Source: an uncultured Prevotella sp. | GTDB lineage: Bacteria; Bacteroidota; Bacteroidia; Bacteroidales; Bacteroidaceae | NCBI GenBank assembly: GCA_947169685.1 | Contig: CAMVQS010000026.1 | Coordinates: 1 to 35,309, forward strand | Reading direction: 5' to 3' | Length of the DNA: 35,309 bases | Shown: piece by piece, positions 24,971 through 33,379 of the stretch | Position numbering within the stretch: position 1 is the stretch's first letter | Layout of the letters: the number at the start of each line of letters is the position of its first letter | Position numbers and translations under genes: made by a program | The notes under the pieces: model-generated | What the model was told of the DNA's origin: nothing | The model's database searches: none | The model's input: the letters and a program-made list of their open reading frames with translations, nothing else

Positions 24971-24995
24971 CATTAAAATTATTAAACTACAACCT

Positions 24996-25661
24996 ATGGC
25001 TCAGGAAATAAAATACAGCATTCACCGCAGTCCGCTGAAAGACGCAGACGGCAACGACACCTACCAGATACGGCAGGAAGTGGGCAGCGTCCTCAACGAG
25101 AAATGGATGACATCTCACCTCAAAGAGCACAACAACTTGATGGCAAAGTACATTGAACAAGCACTCCTCGTCATCGAGGACGAGATTGTGTGCAACCTGC
25201 TCTCCAACAACCGCCTACACATCGAGGGGCTGGGTACCTTCTTCCTTAAACTCGGATTCCGCGAACAGACGGACGAAGAGGGCAACAGTGTCAAACCGCA
25301 CATCACGGACCCCAGCAGCATCACCTCCGACGACATCTGCATAGAGGGTGTTGGCTTCACGCCCGACAAGCAGTTCACCAGTCGATTCACCTCCGCTCGT
25401 GGCATGCACTTCACCAACGTAGAAGCGTTAGGCTACTCCAAACACAGCAATACCTATACGGAGGAAGAGGTACGGACGCGGCTCAGCGCGTACCTTGACC
25501 GCCACGAACTCATCACGCGCAAGCACTTCATGGGGCTCTTCGGCTTTAAGGGATATACGGCAGACAAGTGGCTCGAACGCCTTACTACGGGGCCTGCATC
25601 CATGCTGGTACGCAACCGCATCGGAACGTCAGCCGTTTTTCGTCGCCGACCAACCACCTGA
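24996..25661 (+). CDS. HU/IHF-like DNA-binding protein with C-terminal helical domain
   Basis: This 221-residue protein is of the Bacteroidetes HU-like (HU-HIG) type. Residues 1-125 resemble a modified HU fold: an early Y-x-I-x-x-S-P-like strand, helices with H-L-K-E-H-N-N-L, and the H-I-E-G-L-G-T-F-F-L-K-L strand. The C-terminal part (about 150-215; E-E-V-R-T-R-L, then I-T-R-K-H-F-M-G-L-F-G-F-K-G-Y-T-A-D-K-W-L) looks like a helix-turn-helix. It probably bends or organises DNA. Its targets are unknown, but an array of four 22-base palindromes begins 40 bases after its stop codon. Confidence 0.8.
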   Translation: MAQEIKYSIHRSPLKDADGNDTYQIRQEVGSVLNEKWMTSHLKEHNNLMAKYIEQALLVIEDEIVCNLLSNNRLHIEGLGTFFLKLGFREQTDEEGNSVKPHITDPSSITSDDICIEGVGFTPDKQFTSRFTSARGMHFTNVEALGYSKHSNTYTEEEVRTRLSAYLDRHELITRKHFMGLFGFKGYTADKWLERLTTGPASMLVRNRIGTSAVFRRRPTT

Positions 25662-25700
25662 ACATACAACATCTCCCACCTTTTCATACCACTTCTCGAA

Positions 25701-25786
25701 CGTTTGACAACTGTCAAACGATTGTTTGACAATTACCGAACGACCGTTTGACAGCTGTCAAACGACCGTTTGGCACTTGTCAAACG
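25701..25786. repeat. Four palindromes in exact 22-base register (operator-like array)
   Basis: Four 20-base palindromes start at 25701, 25723, 25745 and 25767, separated by AT, AC and AC. The arms are CGTTTGACA and TGTCAAACG. Copies 1 and 3 have perfect arms (copy 3 is palindromic throughout), copy 4 has one changed base, and copy 2 is degenerate on its right arm. The 22-base spacing puts all sites nearly on one face of the helix. The array lies in the 283-base gap between the HU-like gene and the FecR-like pair, about 100 bases upstream of the latter's promoter. Nothing else is recognised in 25662-25700 or 25787-25864. Confidence 0.9.
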
Positions 25787-25864
25787 TTCAGGAACCGGCA
25801 CTTATCTCTAAGACATTCGGCACCTCTCGAGGGGAGCATTACCGCCTCTCTGCAAAGGAATTGT

Positions 25865-25886
25865 AAAGAAAAACGCCTTTTTCTTT
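25865..25886. terminator. A/T-rich hairpin, possible two-way terminator
   Basis: AAAGAAAAA (25865-25873), loop CGCC, TTTTTCTTT (25878-25886): perfect 9-bp arms. The A-T stem is weak for a classic terminator, but both sides end in T- or A-runs. Its right arm overlaps the -33 box of the next promoter. Confidence 0.35.
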
Positions 25887-25914
25887 GCATTATCAGATTT
25901 TTTACTTATCTTTG
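25884..25914 (+). promoter_or_regulatory. Consensus promoter of the FecR-like gene pair
   Basis: TTTG (25884-25887), exactly 19 bases, TATCTTTG (25907-25914), a perfect Bacteroidetes promoter 30 bases before ATG 25945. Confidence 0.85.
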
Positions 25915-25944
25915 CCAACAGAATAACTAAAGACCCATACGACT

Positions 25945-27927
25945 ATGAAGCGAATACTCCAACTGACTATGACGATGCTGCTGCTCCTGGCAGCAACAGG
26001 CACAAAGGCCGACAACTACACTGGTACGGTAGAACGTTTCGGTGAGAAAATGAAATATACCATCAGCGGTGGTATAGTAACAAATAAAGAAGCGCCTACG
26101 TGTCCTCTTATTGACCGCATTTTGTCCCCCACCTCCAAAGCGTGGGGACTCATCTGGATGGATGTGGAGGTCGGCCAAACCGTCGTGCTCACGGCAGAAA
26201 GACTGAAGGGCACCAGCGAATTATACAAGAAGTGTGAAGTCTTCATAGGAGAAGGCAAGGCTGCCGGAGAAGGCAAGGCTACCCTATCCATGAGGGTTAC
26301 AGACAAAATGAAGACTTTCAGTGGAAAGGTTATTTACTACGGTAAAAACTCCATCTTAGAGTACAACATCGGCTTTACCGTAAAGAAGAAGGTAAACCAG
26401 TCAGGCACGGGAGGTGTGACGACCTATCGCGGAACAGATGAGGTCGTTCGGTATCGTAGATTCGGGTCAATGGGTACAGTCAACTATACTTTTACAGGCC
26501 GAAACTTCCGGACAGAAGGAGACAGATTCGTGGCGGACTATTACCCTGGGGAGACGGTGACCGTTACGGCAGAATTTAAACCAAACGAAAGAACTTCTTA
26601 TCGGACGTATGCCGCAATTGACATTGGGACGGATCGTAAAAAAAAGACTCAGATAAACGGTCCCATCACCGCTACTTTTACCATCCCCAAGACAGCCAAA
26701 AAGAACGATAACATTAGCATTTCTGCGGGCTGCGATGCAGAAGATATCGGGAATGGCACTTATCATAACTATACGTCGGAAGGAGGGGGCGGCGTCTTCA
26801 TTAATATAATAGAAAAACCAAGCGGCACCACTAACTTCAAGTGGGACGATGTGGTAGAGGACAACAACTGCGAGATCTGTGGTAGCGAGTATTCCGAATT
26901 TCGTCCACACGGCTACAGCATGGAGGCAACCTATACTTGTACGAAGGACCCCAAGCAAATAATCCACGAGATTGAACCAGGAAAGACCATCTATGGCAAT
27001 ACCAGGATAAAAACATACGACGAGGAACTGGGTATTGATCATGGCGACCAGGAAAATGCCATCGTTATTGAAAAGGACTCTGAAGTGGAATTCACCAATG
27101 ACAATGGGGTGCAGATATGGACGGTCATCAAGGGTGGCATCAGGGGAATCAATCTGAAGCCACTCAAAGGATCGGAAGGAAGTTTCCTCTTCTACACGCC
27201 TCATATCAAGGCGATACCTTTCGGCACCGTCTTCGTTATACAGAACAACAACAACGCGTCGCGCGTCTATCTACTTTCTGGCTCTATGGAAGTGACAAGC
27301 AAGAAGACCAGCAAGAAGGTGACGCTGAAGCCTGGGCAGGCATCGTCCGTCAGCACCAACGGAGAGCAGAAGGTACAGCAGTTTGACATCAAGAAGGCAG
27401 CCAAGAAGTTTGGCATTTCGGAAGCAGACCTGCAGGGAACCGCTGCCGTCGGCACCATCTTCACAGACAAGAAGGTGAACTACAAGATTATCTCTACCAA
27501 AACCGTCGAGGTGACCAGCGAGGTAAGAGGCATCTACAGCGGCAAAGTGAAGATTCCTGCTAAGGTGAAGTACAACGGTGTGGAGTACAGCGTGGTGGGC
27601 ATCGGCAAGAAGGCTTTTGCTGACCAGACGAAGCTGACCTCCATCGTTATCCCCACCAGCATCCGAGGCATAGCCGAAGACGCCTTCCTGAACACAGGAC
27701 TGACGGAAGTCACCATACCAGGCGACAAGGTAAGCGTGGTGAAGAATGCTTTCCGCAACTGCCTGAAGCTCACCACTGTCACCATCAGCGGCAATGAGCC
27801 GGCTTGCTCGCCTGACGCCTTCATCGGCTGCTCTGCCATGAAGGAACTGCGCATCAAGGGCATTAGTGAGAGCAACAACGGCAAGAAGCTCAACGGCACG
27901 AATGCCATTATCAAGGTAATCAAATAA
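25945..27927 (+). CDS. Exported FecR-like protein with BspA-type leucine-rich repeats
   Basis: This 660-residue protein has a signal peptide (MKRILQLTMTMLLLLAATGTKA). Two N-terminal repeats of an unrecognised beta-rich unit follow (Y-T-I-S-G-G with a later G-Q-T-V-V-L-T, and Y-T-F-T-G with P-G-E-T-V-T-V-T). Next are a short F-K-W-D-D-V linker with C-E-I-C (309-312) and a FecR-like domain (about 365-480; P-F-G-T-V-F-V-I-Q, R-V-Y-L-L-S-G-S-M-E-V, V-T-L-K-P-G-Q). LRR_5/BspA-like repeats (about 518-650; I-G-K-K-A-F-A, L-T-S-I-V-I-P) end the protein. No membrane helix is seen outside the signal, so this is not a classic FecR anti-sigma factor. The next gene is a paralogue after 13 bases. Confidence 0.78.
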   Translation: MKRILQLTMTMLLLLAATGTKADNYTGTVERFGEKMKYTISGGIVTNKEAPTCPLIDRILSPTSKAWGLIWMDVEVGQTVVLTAERLKGTSELYKKCEVFIGEGKAAGEGKATLSMRVTDKMKTFSGKVIYYGKNSILEYNIGFTVKKKVNQSGTGGVTTYRGTDEVVRYRRFGSMGTVNYTFTGRNFRTEGDRFVADYYPGETVTVTAEFKPNERTSYRTYAAIDIGTDRKKKTQINGPITATFTIPKTAKKNDNISISAGCDAEDIGNGTYHNYTSEGGGGVFINIIEKPSGTTNFKWDDVVEDNNCEICGSEYSEFRPHGYSMEATYTCTKDPKQIIHEIEPGKTIYGNTRIKTYDEELGIDHGDQENAIVIEKDSEVEFTNDNGVQIWTVIKGGIRGINLKPLKGSEGSFLFYTPHIKAIPFGTVFVIQNNNNASRVYLLSGSMEVTSKKTSKKVTLKPGQASSVSTNGEQKVQQFDIKKAAKKFGISEADLQGTAAVGTIFTDKKVNYKIISTKTVEVTSEVRGIYSGKVKIPAKVKYNGVEYSVVGIGKKAFADQTKLTSIVIPTSIRGIAEDAFLNTGLTEVTIPGDKVSVVKNAFRNCLKLTTVTISGNEPACSPDAFIGCSAMKELRIKGISESNNGKKLNGTNAIIKVIK

Positions 27928-27940
27928 ACGACAAACGACT

Positions 27941-29928
27941 ATGAAACAAGCAACGCGACTGGTATTAGCAATGACGCTGTTGCTGGCAGCAACAGGCATC
28001 AAGGCAGAGAACTACAATGGAACGCTGGAACGTCATGGTGTGAAGATGGAATACTCCATCTCAGGAGGTACTGTCACAAAGAAAGACAAGCCAATCGTAG
28101 GCGGTGCGCCTTATGCAGAGATGCTGGTACCCATCGAAGGAGAGGTGAAGCCGGGCTCCACCGTCACAGCCTCGTGCAAGAAGCTGCTGGGCCTTGCGAC
28201 GTACAAGGAGGTGACCATTTCCACCCTCATTCATACCGACGACGGACAGGTAAAGCAAGACATCAAGAAAGGCAACGGCTCGTGTTCCGTCTCCGTCAGT
28301 GTGCCCAGCAACGCCACCGAGGTCAGCATCTCGATGTCGTACCGTTCGTGGAGAACTATGCTTACCAGCAAAGTGACTTGGAACGTGGTAAAAGAGGGAA
28401 GAGTGACGCCCAACAGACCTGACGGAGGAACAACGGTCAATTCCGGCAGAACGTTCAAGGACCAGGTTACCTGCGAGAAGCATACTATGAAGTACAGCAT
28501 TTCCGGTGGTACCATCCTGAAGAAGGAGAAGCCCAACATCATACATGACCAAATGGGCCACGACAACCACCATCAGAGCATCAAGGGTATCGTGCAGCCT
28601 GGTGCTACCATCGAAGTCGATCTGGCAAAGGTAAAAGGCGAAGGAACACCTCGCCTTAGCATTGTGTTTGATTACTTGAAGAAAGGACAGATGCCCAGTT
28701 TTTATATGACACCCCACAAGACAGAACAGACGACAACAATTGCGAAAACCTACAGGGTCCCCAGCGATGCTGAATACGTGGAGGTATATATCCATTATCA
28801 GGTTCCCCACAAAGGGGCTGACAGCGACATAGACATTACTGCCAAACTATATGTAGGTGACAGGATGGCTGACTATGAATATTCTACCTCATCGACCACG
28901 ACCACCCCATCAACCACGACCACAGGCAACTTCAACTGGAAGGACATTGCACCTGACGAGAACTGCCCGGTGTGCAAAATGCCATACAGCGGCTACGAGG
29001 TGATGAACGTCAATGGCAGCGTAGGGCAACGTTGCAAGGACGGTCACGGCAATTTTGCCAGCATGTCGGCACTAGAACCCTATTATTACTACGACTACAT
29101 CATCACCAAGTCCGACGGCGAGGTAACACTCTTCTACGGCGATCAGGAGAACACCATCACCATCAAACCAAGAACGACGGTCATGTGTGCACCGCTGACC
29201 AACGGCAATGACCGCTGGTACGTCTATAAGGGAGCCATTGTGGGACAGCACCTGAAGCATGTCAACAAGGTCAACCCCACAGTGCAGCTGTCTAATTGTA
29301 CCGCCTACCCCAAGGGCACCGTCTATGTGGCTGAGGACGACGGCAAGGTGTCGCGTGTCTATCTGCTCTCTGGTGCTCGGGCCGTACGAGCAAAAAGACC
29401 AACAAGAAGGTGACGCTGAAACCTGGACAGGCAGCAACCGTCAGCGCTAACGGACAGCAGAAGATACAAACGTTCGACGTGAAGAAGCTCGCCAAGAAGT
29501 ATGGCATCAAGACAACTGCCACTACCACGCCATCAGCTGACCAGGAACGCATATCTGCCATCAAGGGTTTCGCCACCAAGTTCGTCGTAGTCAACAAGAA
29601 GTTTGCAGTCATGAACTATCCTGTGACCTACTACGACTACTATGCCATCTATGGCAAGAAGGCAACCCCACCGGCAGGAAGGGGCATTACCGAAGTGATG
29701 TACGTAACTGACACCCAAAAGAAGAACATTGCAGGGGCGGCCACCAAGTACTTCACGGGAGCCACCATACGCGTTGCCACGTCAGCTGTCCTGCACGAAG
29801 CGCTGCAACGCCACCTCAACATACAAAGCGAAAGCGGTCCCTACAACAGCGTCACCAAGGGTTTCTACCTTTACATGGACTACAAGAGCTACCAGAACTT
29901 CATGAAGTACGTCAAGAGTCTGCCCTAA
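27941..29928 (+). pseudogene. Exported FecR-like paralogue split by a one-base deletion
   Basis: Frame 1 (27941-29413) has a signal peptide, two copies of the Y-S-I-S-G-G beta unit, a Thr-rich linker, C-P-V-C, and most of a FecR-like domain up to S-R-V-Y-L-L-S-G, then stops. The frame entered by 29410-29928 resumes with V-T-L-K-P-G-Q-A and a 125-residue C-terminal domain that I do not recognise. The upstream paralogue reads V-T-S-K-K-T at this place. Here GTACGAGC (29383-29390) has lost one A from an expected GTA-ACG-AGC. A -1 slip on the A5 run at 29392-29396 could also restore the frame. It is a true pseudogene, a phase-variable gene or a sequence error. Its last 17 bases overlap the MATE gene. 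Confidence 0.75.
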
Positions 29929-31210
29929 ACGATAGCCACGTCTGCACAAGACCGCGCGTTGCAAGATAGGCAATCATGGACAGCCAAAGTCCGTGGTTGC
30001 CTATCTGGTTTGTCAGCAGGAACGTACCGACAAAGAAGACACAGGCTGCCAGGAAAGAAGAGAGGAGCATACCGCGCGTCTGCGTGGTGCCAATGAAGAT
30101 GCCGTCCCAGATGAAGGCTGCCACACCTGCCGCAGGAATGAGATAAGCCCACCACACATAGTCGCGTGAAGCTTCCACCACAGAGGGTTCATCGGTAAGC
30201 AACTGAAGGAAAGGCATGCCACCCACCACATAGACCAACGTAAAGAGCAGCGTCATGCCGGCTCCCCAGCAGAACAGTTTTCGCACCACATCGCGATAGG
30301 CCGACATATCCTGTGCTCCCCAATAACGGCCACCCAAGGCTTCACCGGCATAGGCAAAGCCGTCCATGATGTAGGAGAACAACAGATAGAGCTGCATCAG
30401 CAAGGTGTTGACGGCGAGAATCGTTGAGCCCTGACGGGCACCTGCGGAAGTGAAATACAGGTTGACAGCTACCAGACAGAGCGTACGCAGAAAGATGTTA
30501 CGAAAAGTCTTTATGGTGGAAGGTGGGAGGCCACTCCACTTTCCACCCTCCACCAAAGACAAGTCCACCTTCCACCTTCCACCATCAACCTTTAACCAAG
30601 CCACCGCCAGTCCTGCATACTGCGCAATGACCGTACCAAGCGCCACACCTTCCACCTTCATGTCCAGCCCATAGACCAAGACCAGCGAGGCCACGATGTT
30701 CACCATGTTCTGCAGGATACTGACCATCATGGGGATGTGCGTGTTCTGCATGCCGATAAACCAACCCGTCAGCGCATAGAGCCCCAACACGGCAGGCGCT
30801 CCCCAAACGACGATATTAAAATAGGTGGCAGCCAAAGGACGCACGTCGGCTGTGGGGCCGATGAACCAGAGCATCAGCTCCCGTATGGGCCATTGTAAGA
30901 CAAGAACGCCTACAGCCACGAGCAGCGAGAGTCTGACTGACCTCCACAACTGCACACGACAGGCTGCGGAGTCTTGCCGCCCGTAAGCCTGTGCCGTCAG
31001 CCCGCTGGTGCCCATGCGCAGGAATCCGAAGAGCCAATAGACCAGACTGAAAATCATGGAACCTACGGCGATGGCACCGATGTATGCCGCCGCCCCCATG
31101 TGTCCGACGATGGCCGTATCTACAAGCCCCAACAGCGGTACTGTGATGTTAGTCACAATGGCCGGCAGGGCGATGCGTAGTATCTGCTGATGACGTGATA
31201 TAGACTGCAT
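29912..31210 (-). CDS. MATE-family efflux transporter (DinF-like)
   Basis: This 432-residue protein has twelve hydrophobic segments in two halves, typical of MATE cation/drug antiporters of the DinF branch (I-A-L-P-A-I-V-T-N-I-T-V-P-L-L-G-L-V-D-T-A-I-V-G-H at the N-terminus). The start at 31210 (MQSISRHQQ) was chosen because a -7 element covers 31218-31225; an ATG at 31228 is upstream of transcription. A repeat-derived stretch rich in Gly, Lys, Val and Trp (about residues 205-233) fills the cytoplasmic loop joining the halves. The substrate cannot be predicted. The end overlaps the convergent frameshifted gene. Confidence 0.9.
   Translation of the reverse strand: MQSISRHQQILRIALPAIVTNITVPLLGLVDTAIVGHMGAAAYIGAIAVGSMIFSLVYWLFGFLRMGTSGLTAQAYGRQDSAACRVQLWRSVRLSLLVAVGVLVLQWPIRELMLWFIGPTADVRPLAATYFNIVVWGAPAVLGLYALTGWFIGMQNTHIPMMVSILQNMVNIVASLVLVYGLDMKVEGVALGTVIAQYAGLAVAWLKVDGGRWKVDLSLVEGGKWSGLPPSTIKTFRNIFLRTLCLVAVNLYFTSAGARQGSTILAVNTLLMQLYLLFSYIMDGFAYAGEALGGRYWGAQDMSAYRDVVRKLFCWGAGMTLLFTLVYVVGGMPFLQLLTDEPSVVEASRDYVWWAYLIPAAGVAAFIWDGIFIGTTQTRGMLLSSFLAACVFFVGTFLLTNQIGNHGLWLSMIAYLATRGLVQTWLSFRADS
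30515..30598 (-). repeat. Heptad repeats, inverted pair, inside the MATE gene
   Basis: The clear array is 30564-30598 (plus strand TCCACCT, TCCACCT, TCCACCA, TCAACCT, TTAACCA). A second block lies at 30535-30554, and an inverted block (TGGTGGA AGGTGGG) at 30515-30528. It is the same family as 9604-9638 in the methyltransferase gene. It encodes K-V-D-G-G-R-W-K-V-D-L-S-L-V-E-G-G in the central cytoplasmic loop. Confidence 0.85.
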
Positions 31211-31217
31211 AATGGTG

Positions 31218-31225
31218 CAAAGGTA
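31218..31225 (-). promoter_or_regulatory. -7 element of the MATE gene promoter
   Basis: TACCTTTG on the minus strand (31225-31218), 8 bases before ATG 31210. No matching -33 box is visible within the adjacent heptad array. The leader would be very short. Confidence 0.5.
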
Positions 31226-31233
31226 CAAAAAAG

Positions 31234-31261
31234 TTGATAATTGATAATTGAGAATTGAGAA
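31234..31261 (+). repeat. Heptad repeat, four units, in a divergent promoter region
   Basis: Units TTGATAA, TTGATAA, TTGAGAA, TTGAGAA. The third unit supplies the TTG of the plus-strand -33 box (31248-31250). Confidence 0.85.
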
Positions 31262-31277
31262 TTATTTACTATCTTTG
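31247..31277 (+). promoter_or_regulatory. Promoter of the acyl-CoA ligase/GH94 operon
   Basis: ATTG (31247-31250), exactly 19 bases, TATCTTTG (31270-31277), 19 bases before ATG 31297. The -33 box is part of the heptad array. The start codon at 31255 in the same frame is excluded because it lies in the promoter. Confidence 0.75.
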
Positions 31278-31296
31278 CAAGCAAAACAACAAAGCT

Positions 31297-33357
31297 ATGA
31301 TTAACAGAGAACTCCTCGACCCCCAGTCGATAGTCATCGTCGGCGGTTCCAACAACCAGCACAAGCCTGGTGGAGCCATCGTGCGCAACCTGTTGCAGGG
31401 CGGTTATAAAGGCACCCTGCGCATTGTCAATCCCAAGGAGAATGAGGTACAGGGCGTCAAAGTGTTTCACGACGTCAAAGAGATTCCCCCTACGGAGCTG
31501 GCGGTGCTGGTCATTCCTGCCAAGCTGTGTCCTGGCGCTGTAGAGACACTGGCCAGGGAGAAGGGCACTAAGGCGTTTGTCATCATCTCGGCAGGCTTCG
31601 GCGAAGAGACGAAGGCTGGTGCAGAACTCGAGCAGCGCATCCTTGACACCTGCGAGGAATATGGTGCCGCACTCATCGGCCCCAACTGCATCGGCATGCT
31701 CAACCGCAACCATCATAGCGTCTTCACACAGCCCATTCCGAAACTCAACCCCAAGGGTGTTGACTTCGTGTCGGGCTCTGGTGCTACGGCGGTGTTCATC
31801 TTGGAGAGTGCCGTCATCAAGGGCTTGCAGTTCAACAGCGTATGGAGCATCGGCAACGGCAAGCAGATCGGCATCGAGGATGTGCTGCAATACATGGACG
31901 AGCACTTCGACGCAGAACATGACTCACGTGTAAAACTGCTTTACATAGAGAACATCTCGAACCCCGACAAACTGCTGTTCCATGCTGCCAACCTCATCAA
32001 GAAGGGCTGTCGCATCGCTGCCATCAAGGCAGGTTCGTCAGAAAGCGGCAGCCGTGCAGCGTCCAGTCATACAGGAGCCATTGCCTCGTCTGACGGAGCG
32101 GTAGAGGCTCTCTTCCGCAAGGCTGGCATCGTGCGCTGTTTCTCTCGCGAGGAACTGACGACCGTGGGTTGTATCTTCACCTTGCCTCCCCTGAAAGGCA
32201 AGAACTTCGCCATCGTCACCCATGCCGGCGGCCCTGGTGTGATGCTCACCGATGCACTCAGCAAAGGCGGGCTGAACGTGCCGAAGATTGAAGGTCCTCT
32301 GGCCGACGAACTCAAGTCCAAGCTCTTCCCAGGCTCGTCGGTGGCCAACCCCATCGACTTTCTGGCAACAGGCACTGCAGAGCAGTTAGGCATCGTCATC
32401 GACTACTGCGAAGGAAAGTTCGACCAGATTGATGCCATTGCCGTCATCTACGGCACACCAGGTCTTACCCAACTCTATGAGGCCTACGATGTGCTTGACA
32501 AGAAGATACAAAGCTGCAAGAAGCCCGTCTTCCCCATCCTACCCAGCCTGCATACCGCAGGCCCTGAGGTGGCGGAGTTCCTCGCTAAAGGTCATGTGAA
32601 CTTCAGCGACGAGGTGACACTGGCCACGGCCCTTTCACAGATCATGCGAACGCCCATGCCTGCACCGCCCGAAGTGCAGCTCTACGGCATCGACATACCT
32701 GAACTCAATAAGATCATCCTGAACATCAAGGAGAATGGCTACGTACCGCCTCAGACCGTGCGCGACATCCTCTCCTGTGCCGGCATCCCGCTCGTGCCTG
32801 AGCTGGTCAGCGAGAAGAAAGACGAGCTCATCGCCTTTGCACAGAAGGTGGGCTATCCTGTCGTAGCCAAGGTCGTAGGTCCTGTGCATAAGAGCGACGT
32901 GGGTGGCGTGACGCTCAACATCCGCACCCCTGAACACCTGGCACTGGAGTTCGACCGTATGATGAAAATCGAGGACGCAAAGGGCGTGATGGTACAGAAG
33001 ATGCTCAAGGGACAGGAGCTGTTCATCGGAGCCAAATACGAGGAGCGCTTCGGACACGTCGTGCTCTGCGGCCTTGGCGGCATCTTCGTCGAGGTGCTCA
33101 AGGACGTACAGTCAGGTCTGGCACCGCTGAGCTATGCCGAGGCTTATTCCATGATCCACTCGCTGCGTGGCTATAAGATATTAAAAGGTACGCGAGGACA
33201 AAAGGGCATCAACGAAAACAAGTATGCCGAGATTATCGTGCGCCTCTCTACCCTGCTGCGCTTTGCTACGGAAATCAAGGAAATGGACATCAACCCGCTG
33301 CTGGCCGATGGCGATGACATCATTGCTGTCGATGCCCGCATACTGGTAGAAAAATAA
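31297..33357 (+). CDS. Fused ADP-forming acyl-CoA synthetase (acetate--CoA ligase)
   Basis: This 686-residue protein has the alpha and beta halves of NDP-forming acyl-CoA synthetase in one chain. It has a CoA-binding Rossmann domain ([11 protein letters not shown]), a succinyl-CoA ligase-like part with the phosphohistidine His258 in S-S-H-T-G-A, and a C-terminal ATP-grasp domain (about 475-686; [16 protein letters not shown]). The reaction yields acetate (or a related acid) and ATP from acyl-CoA, ADP and phosphate. The true substrate cannot be told; succinate, propionate and acetate are all plausible in this host. GH94 follows 22 bases downstream. Confidence 0.92.
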   Translation: MINRELLDPQSIVIVGGSNNQHKPGGAIVRNLLQGGYKGTLRIVNPKENEVQGVKVFHDVKEIPPTELAVLVIPAKLCPGAVETLAREKGTKAFVIISAGFGEETKAGAELEQRILDTCEEYGAALIGPNCIGMLNRNHHSVFTQPIPKLNPKGVDFVSGSGATAVFILESAVIKGLQFNSVWSIGNGKQIGIEDVLQYMDEHFDAEHDSRVKLLYIENISNPDKLLFHAANLIKKGCRIAAIKAGSSESGSRAASSHTGAIASSDGAVEALFRKAGIVRCFSREELTTVGCIFTLPPLKGKNFAIVTHAGGPGVMLTDALSKGGLNVPKIEGPLADELKSKLFPGSSVANPIDFLATGTAEQLGIVIDYCEGKFDQIDAIAVIYGTPGLTQLYEAYDVLDKKIQSCKKPVFPILPSLHTAGPEVAEFLAKGHVNFSDEVTLATALSQIMRTPMPAPPEVQLYGIDIPELNKIILNIKENGYVPPQTVRDILSCAGIPLVPELVSEKKDELIAFAQKVGYPVVAKVVGPVHKSDVGGVTLNIRTPEHLALEFDRMMKIEDAKGVMVQKMLKGQELFIGAKYEERFGHVVLCGLGGIFVEVLKDVQSGLAPLSYAEAYSMIHSLRGYKILKGTRGQKGINENKYAEIIVRLSTLLRFATEIKEMDINPLLADGDDIIAVDARILVEK

Positions 33358-33379
33358 TCACATTATAATACTAACAAAT

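Noticed and set aside
24893..24973. N-terminal extension of the alpha-2-macroglobulin protein to 24973
   Set aside because: This stretch contains the divergent promoters and heptad array. A normal signal peptide begins only at 24892 or 24886.
25701..25786. CRISPR array
   Set aside because: Repeats are 20-base palindromes separated by only two bases. There are no unique spacers of 25-40 bases and no cas genes nearby.
25945..27927. Classic FecR anti-sigma factor
   Set aside because: Despite the FecR-like core there is no N-terminal cytoplasmic anti-sigma segment or membrane helix, a cleavable signal peptide is present, and no sigma factor or SusC gene is adjacent.
29392..29396. Programmed -1 frameshift in the second FecR-like gene
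   Set aside because: The run is only five A's, the zero frame does not match a standard X-XXY-YYZ heptamer, and no downstream stimulatory hairpin is evident. Loss of one A near 29384 explains the alignment with the paralogue more simply. Kept only as an alternative.
27941..29928. Polymorphic toxin with immunity gene
   Set aside because: Shared N-termini with different C-termini suggested it, but no toxin motif is recognisable and no small immunity-type gene follows; the next gene is a convergent MATE transporter.
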